A DNA stretch of 64,000 nucleotides from Agrostemma githago. Taxonomy: Eukaryota > Streptophyta > Magnoliopsida > Caryophyllales > Caryophyllaceae. Position 1 is the stretch's first letter. Each line of letters starts with the position of its first letter. The notes below the pieces were generated by a model. That model did not search any database. It was not told where the DNA came from and saw only the letters and a program-made list of their open reading frames with translations. Positions 60,010 to 64,000 of this stretch are shown here, one piece after another. Position numbers and translations under genes: made by a program. The DNA lies in assembly GCA_958450325.1 (NCBI GenBank), contig OY288251.1, positions 67,721,666-67,785,665 of the forward strand, written 5' to 3'.

Positions 60010-63000
60010 CTAAGGGTAGTAACGCTTCAGCTGGTCCAGGTTGGTTGGGTTGACAAACTCATTCCCGTCCAGGTCCGTCAGCATTACTGCTCCCCCTGAT
60101 AGGATTTTCTTCACCAGATACGGCCCAGCCCAGTTGGGTTTGAATTTTCCCCTTGGGTCAACTGGTAGCAAGGCTCGAACAGACTTAAGGACCAGATCCC
60201 CTTCCTTAATGTTCCTGGGCCTTACTCGCTTGTTGAAGACCCGTTGGATCCGTTTTTGGTAAATTTGAATGTTGTTGAGAGCGCGGGACCGTCGTTCATC
60301 TAGTAGAACCAACGAATCGTACCGTGCTCGAACCCAGTCAGCTTCGGGTACTTGACTTTCTAGCAGAATTCTGAGGGAGGGCACCTCTAGCTCCACTGGT
60401 TGGACGGCCTCCATCCCATAGGTTAGGTAGTATGGTGTCGCTCCGGTTGCGGTGCGAATTGACGTCCGGTACCCCCATAGGGCAAAAGGTATTTTGTCGG
60501 GCCAGTCCCGATAATTATCAGCCATCTTTTTGAGTATGGTGACAATCGTTTTATTGGCTGCCTCTACCGCTCCATTGGTTTGGGGACGGTAGGGCGAGGA
60601 TGTGTGCCTTTGAATTTTATATTTGGCCAGCAGGGCCGCGGTCTCAGCTTGGAAATGGGTTCCATGATCACTGATAAATTCATGCGGGATTCCATACCGG
60701 CATATTATCTTGTTCTGGATAAATTTGGCAACATGTTTAGCATTGAGGATGCGATATGATTCAACTTCGACCCATTTGGTGAAATAGTCGATAGCTACCA
60801 AAATGAAGCACTGTCCACCACTACCGGAGGGATTCACTTTCCCGATTATGTCGATACCCCAGGTTGAGAACGGCCAGGGTGACGTCATGGTATAGAGCAG
60901 AGACGGCGGCATATGCTGCACATTGCCAAAGATTTGACAGTTATGGCAATGTTTGACATACAGCTGGCAATCGGCCTCCATGGTGTTCAAGTAATACCCG
61001 AGCCTCATGATTTTTCGGACCAGCATGTGAGCATTCATGTGTGGACCGTTTTCACCATCATGTACTTCGGCCATTACCTTCTCGGCCTTATATTTGTCAA
61101 CACAAAGGAGAAGAGCCCCTTGTGCCGTCTTTTTGTACAGTTGCCCGTCATCAGTACGGATGAACTGGGTGGCTAGCCTCCGCAGGGCTTTCTTGGCTCG
61201 GCTTTCCGTCCCGGGAGGATACTCTCCGTTGGTCAGGTATGCCAACACGGCCTGGTACCATGGTTGGGGATCGGTTATCTCGATGTCTTCGATGTCATGG
61301 ATGTACGCCGGCTCGGACCGTCTTTCGACGCAAATTGGCATACTGGTCACATGGTCGGGAATGTTCAGCAAAGATGCTAATTTTGAGAGTGCATCTGCAA
61401 ACTGATTTTCTTCCCGAGGCAGGTATATGTACTCTACCTTTTGGAATTGTTTCTCGAGATCCCTTACCCGTGCCTGGTAGGCCACGAGATTAGCATTCCG
61501 AGTCTTCCATTTTTGAAGTGCTTGGTTAATGACCAAGGATGAATCGCCATGTACCCGGAGGTTTGTGATCCCTAGGTTGGCGGCGGCTTGTAGCCCATAA
61601 ATGCATGCTTCGTATTCTGCTGCATTGTTAGTGACGTCAAAGTCCAGTTTGATGGAGACGGGAGTATGCTCCCCTCTTGGTGATATTAGGAGGATCCCGA
61701 CTCCGAACCCTCGAAAATTAGATGCTCCGTCGAAGTATAAATCCCATGTTTCGGCATCGGTATGGAAAATATCTTCGTCTGGGAAGGACCAGGTGTCGGT
61801 GTGTCCTTCCTCGGTTACCGGGCTGTCGGCGAGGAATTCTGCTACTATTCGCCCCTTAATAGCTTTTAAAGGTACAAATTTTAGGTCGAACTCTTCCAAC
61901 ATTAGAGTCCATCTTGAAATCCGGCCGTTAAGGATAGGCTTTTCGAAGAGGTACTTGATCGGGTCCATCCTGGATAGCACACGGACCTCATAGCTGAGCA
62001 TATAATGTCGGAGCTTTTTAGTGGCCCAGACTAGAGCCAAGCACGTCTTTTCGAGCATGGTATATTTGCACTCATACTCTAAAAACTTCTTACTGATGTA
62101 ATAGATGGCTCGTTCTTCGGAGTCGACTGTCTGAGCCAGCATAGCCCCCATGGCTGTCTCGGTCGTTGTTAGGTATAACGACAGAGGCAAACCGGGTTGA
62201 GGTGGCATTAAAACTGGCGGAGCAGACAGGATTTCCTTGATTTTGTCGAAAGCAGCTTGGCATTTGTCATCCCATAGTACTCGTTCCCCTATCTTCAGTT
62301 TCTTGAAAATTGGTTCACACACCATGGTTAGCTTGGAAATGAATCGACTAATGTACTGGACTTTCCCGAGAAATCCCCTTATCTCTTTTTCGGTTTTAGG
62401 AGCTTGCATCTCGGTAATGGCTTTGATTTTAGCTGGGTCGACTTCGATACCTCGTTGGCTAACGATATGACCCAGTAATTTGCCTGACGTTACCCCAAAA
62501 CTGCATTTCTGAGGGTTTAGCCTCATGTTGTATTTGCGCAGTCGGGTGAAGAATTTCCTTAGGGCGGTGATGTGACCGTCCCGTTCTTTGGATTTGACGA
62601 TCATGTCGTCTACGTAGACCTCTACCTCTTTATGCATCATGTCATGTAATAAGGTGGTAGCGGTTCTTTGGTATGTGGCCCCGGCATTAATGAGACCAAA
62701 TGGCATGACGGTGTAGCAGTAAGTACCCCAAGGTGTAGTGAAGGTAGTCTTACTCATATCTTCTTCCGCCATCTTGATTTGATTATACCCGGCATACCCG
62801 TCCATGAATGACAGAAGGGCATGATCGGCCGTGTTATCCACCAGTATATCGATGTGTGGTAACGGAAAATCATCCTTCGGGCTTGCTTTGTTAAGATCCC
62901 GAAAGTCTACGCATACCCGCACCTTACCGTCCTTTTTAGGAACCGGCACGATGTTTGCGACCCAGTCCGGATATTCGGACACTTGTATGAAGCCGGCTTT

Positions 63001-64000
63001 GAATTGTTTGTCGACTTCTTCCTTTACTTTGAGAGACCACTCGGGCCTCATTCGACGAAGCTTCTGCTTGACCGGTTTGCACCCGTCTTTGATAGGTATG
63101 TGGTGCTCGGCTATTTCCCGGTCTATCCCCGGCATGTCCTTGTAGGACCACGCGAAGACATCTTTGAACTCTTGGAGGAGGTTTATAAACTGTTGTTTCT
63201 CCTTGGGATTTAGGGATAACCCTATCTTAAGTATCTGAGGCTCTAAGGTTGTTCCCACGTTTATGGATTCGGTCTCTTCAATTACCGGATTCCGGGACTC
63301 CCTTTGCTCGAGTTGCTCGATCAGATGTGGAGGTAAGGGTACCTGTTCGTCGGATTTCTCAATGTCATAGCATAAATCATTTTTGAAAGCAGGATTTAAA
63401 AGAGACAAGTCGTAAGCAGAACGGTTGTTATTATTAATTGAAAATTTAGAAAACAGCTCAAAGAGAGCAGCCATCTGATCATTGGTCAGAGGCGGAATTG
63501 GTAAAGCACTCGGGACAGACCCCGAGGTGCTAGCAGCAGGAATGATAGAAGGGAGGGGGGTTACAGGAGTGACTCTAGCACCGACTTCTCTAGACTCGAC
63601 CTCAGACTCTGACTCAGACTCCGACTCAGACTCGGACTCAGACTCAGGCATGTCTCCCTCTCCGGCGACCAGCTTGTAGATCCTTCCTTGGCTGTCTGTC
63701 CACTTGACAGTCTTCCTCCAGGCCCTTTTTCCCGTCTCGGAGCCAACATCCGAGATCAGCTTGGTCGGGTCAAACCTGTTGCTGCGGAGAATCAGGTTGA
63801 CCAGGTCTTCCTTTGGAGTCGGGGCTACGGTGTCTTCCCCGAAGAGTAGCCCCAGCGCGGGCTCGGCATCGTCCGCTCCGTCGGACTGGGTGAGGGTGAA
63901 CACCTCATCTGGGATGTAGTTGCAATCCCGGGCCAAGTGGGTCCCGAGGTGCGTTGCGTTGGGTTGGTATAGTCCAACCTGGACAGCCCCGAATACGGGT
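60010..64000 (-). CDS. pol: Ty3/gypsy (Tat) polyprotein: RT, two RNase H, integrase; open at window edge
   Basis: The frame is uninterrupted from the right edge to the stop at 60010. I number from the TTG codon at 63936, but the frame runs on upstream (VFGAVQVGLYQPNATHLGTH), so the start is outside. Domains: a Ser-Glu run (99-113); reverse transcriptase about 300-500 with YVDD at 441-444; a connection RNase H about 575-700, in which the usual first Asp is replaced (LYLTTTETAMGAML); a second, archaeal-type RNase H about 730-855 with D736, E775, D798 and D848; and integrase from about 950 with a His/Cys zinc site (HCHNC, 996-1000) and DDE residues D1029, D1090, E1125. The protease should lie upstream, outside the window. 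The two RNase H domains mark the Tat lineage. No inactivating change is seen. Confidence 0.93.
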   Translation of the reverse strand, partial: PVFGAVQVGLYQPNATHLGTHLARDCNYIPDEVFTLTQSDGADDAEPALGLLFGEDTVAPTPKEDLVNLILRSNRFDPTKLISDVGSETGKRAWRKTVKWTDSQGRIYKLVAGEGDMPESESESESESESESEVESREVGARVTPVTPLPSIIPAASTSGSVPSALPIPPLTNDQMAALFELFSKFSINNNNRSAYDLSLLNPAFKNDLCYDIEKSDEQVPLPPHLIEQLEQRESRNPVIEETESINVGTTLEPQILKIGLSLNPKEKQQFINLLQEFKDVFAWSYKDMPGIDREIAEHHIPIKDGCKPVKQKLRRMRPEWSLKVKEEVDKQFKAGFIQVSEYPDWVANIVPVPKKDGKVRVCVDFRDLNKASPKDDFPLPHIDILVDNTADHALLSFMDGYAGYNQIKMAEEDMSKTTFTTPWGTYCYTVMPFGLINAGATYQRTATTLLHDMMHKEVEVYVDDMIVKSKERDGHITALRKFFTRLRKYNMRLNPQKCSFGVTSGKLLGHIVSQRGIEVDPAKIKAITEMQAPKTEKEIRGFLGKVQYISRFISKLTMVCEPIFKKLKIGERVLWDDKCQAAFDKIKEILSAPPVLMPPQPGLPLSLYLTTTETAMGAMLAQTVDSEERAIYYISKKFLEYECKYTMLEKTCLALVWATKKLRHYMLSYEVRVLSRMDPIKYLFEKPILNGRISRWTLMLEEFDLKFVPLKAIKGRIVAEFLADSPVTEEGHTDTWSFPDEDIFHTDAETWDLYFDGASNFRGFGVGILLISPRGEHTPVSIKLDFDVTNNAAEYEACIYGLQAAANLGITNLRVHGDSSLVINQALQKWKTRNANLVAYQARVRDLEKQFQKVEYIYLPREENQFADALSKLASLLNIPDHVTSMPICVERRSEPAYIHDIEDIEITDPQPWYQAVLAYLTNGEYPPGTESRAKKALRRLATQFIRTDDGQLYKKTAQGALLLCVDKYKAEKVMAEVHDGENGPHMNAHMLVRKIMRLGYYLNTMEADCQLYVKHCHNCQIFGNVQHMPPSLLYTMTSPWPFSTWGIDIIGKVNPSGSGGQCFILVAIDYFTKWVEVESYRILNAKHVAKFIQNKIICRYGIPHEFISDHGTHFQAETAALLAKYKIQRHTSSPYRPQTNGAVEAANKTIVTILKKMADNYRDWPDKIPFALWGYRTSIRTATGATPYYLTYGMEAVQPVELEVPSLRILLESQVPEADWVRARYDSLVLLDERRSRALNNIQIYQKRIQRVFNKRVRPRNIKEGDLVLKSVRALLPVDPRGKFKPNWAGPYLVKKILSGGAVMLTDLDGNEFVNPTNLDQLKRYYP

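Larger units (their letters stand above)
53810..64000 (-). mobile_element. Tat-lineage Ty3/gypsy retrotransposon, 5' part beyond window
   Basis: Reads right to left: pol (64000 to 60010), a spacer with an antisense gene (59619 to 57682), a tandem-repeat array, a polypurine tract (GAGTGGGGGCTC, about 56753-56764 complement), and the 3' LTR (53810-56752). The second, archaeal-type RNase H domain and the long region between pol and 3' LTR are Tat (Ogre/Retand) traits. Pol has no stop over 3.9 kb, so insertion was recent relative to the decayed CACTA and gypsy elements it sits in. Confidence 0.88.

Noticed and set aside
60913..62470. Several plus-strand frames of 77-130 codons opposite pol
   Set aside because: They are shadows of the conserved pol frame, with no start context or family resemblance.
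53810..64000. Endogenous pararetrovirus or retrovirus with an env gene
   Set aside because: The extra gene is antisense and has a plant mobile domain, no signal peptide and no membrane segment. The pol order and dual RNase H fit a Tat retrotransposon.
1..64000. CRISPR array, bacterial operon or organellar origin
   Set aside because: Spliced genes, Pol III tRNA with intron, and plant transposons show nuclear plant DNA. The short regular repeats lack spacer-type variation.

Overview
This is nuclear DNA from a flowering plant. The genes have many exons with GT-AG introns, there is an intron-containing tRNA-Tyr, and MITEs and large LTR retrotransposons are interspersed. The Tat-lineage Ty3/gypsy element on the right, with tandem repeats between pol and the 3' LTR, recalls Retand of Silene. 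My best guess is Caryophyllales, probably Caryophyllaceae, but this is inference rather than proof.

The left half (1-39 kb) is gene-bearing euchromatin. In order it holds: the 5' two thirds or more of a nucleostemin-type nucleolar GTPase (minus, cut by the window edge); tRNA-Tyr(GUA) (minus); a complete pyruvate, phosphate dikinase gene of 20 coding exons (plus); RNA polymerase III subunit RPC5 (minus, 13 exons); a pfkB-family sugar kinase (minus, 13 exons) with a possible plastid-targeting first exon; an ALE2-like receptor kinase (plus, 8 exons); and a small single-exon gene of unknown function (minus). All gene models were assembled by hand from splice signals, and every exon junction keeps the reading frame.

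From 39 to 43.6 kb there are only small non-autonomous transposons: a fold-back element, Stowaway-like MITEs, and one of two copies of a MITE with 9-bp target duplications (the other copy lies at 28.7 kb).

The right third (43.6-64 kb) is a nested transposon stack. A decayed CACTA transposon (43590-47748, plus) keeps its left terminus and remnants of its two proteins. It is interrupted by a 4.07-kb LTR of a minus-strand gypsy element whose internal region has no recognisable genes. That region is in turn interrupted by a Tat-lineage gypsy element (53810 to beyond the right edge, minus) with an uninterrupted pol reading frame.

The most interesting feature sits inside this last element. Between pol and the 3' LTR, on the opposite strand, there is a two-exon gene with its own TATA box, encoding a plant mobile domain (PMD) protein. 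Its intron carries four regularly spaced pairs of the 12-bp palindrome ACTCGATCGAGT. The same paired palindromes, with the same 20-22 bp and 72-73 bp spacings, occur six more times in the element's LTR.
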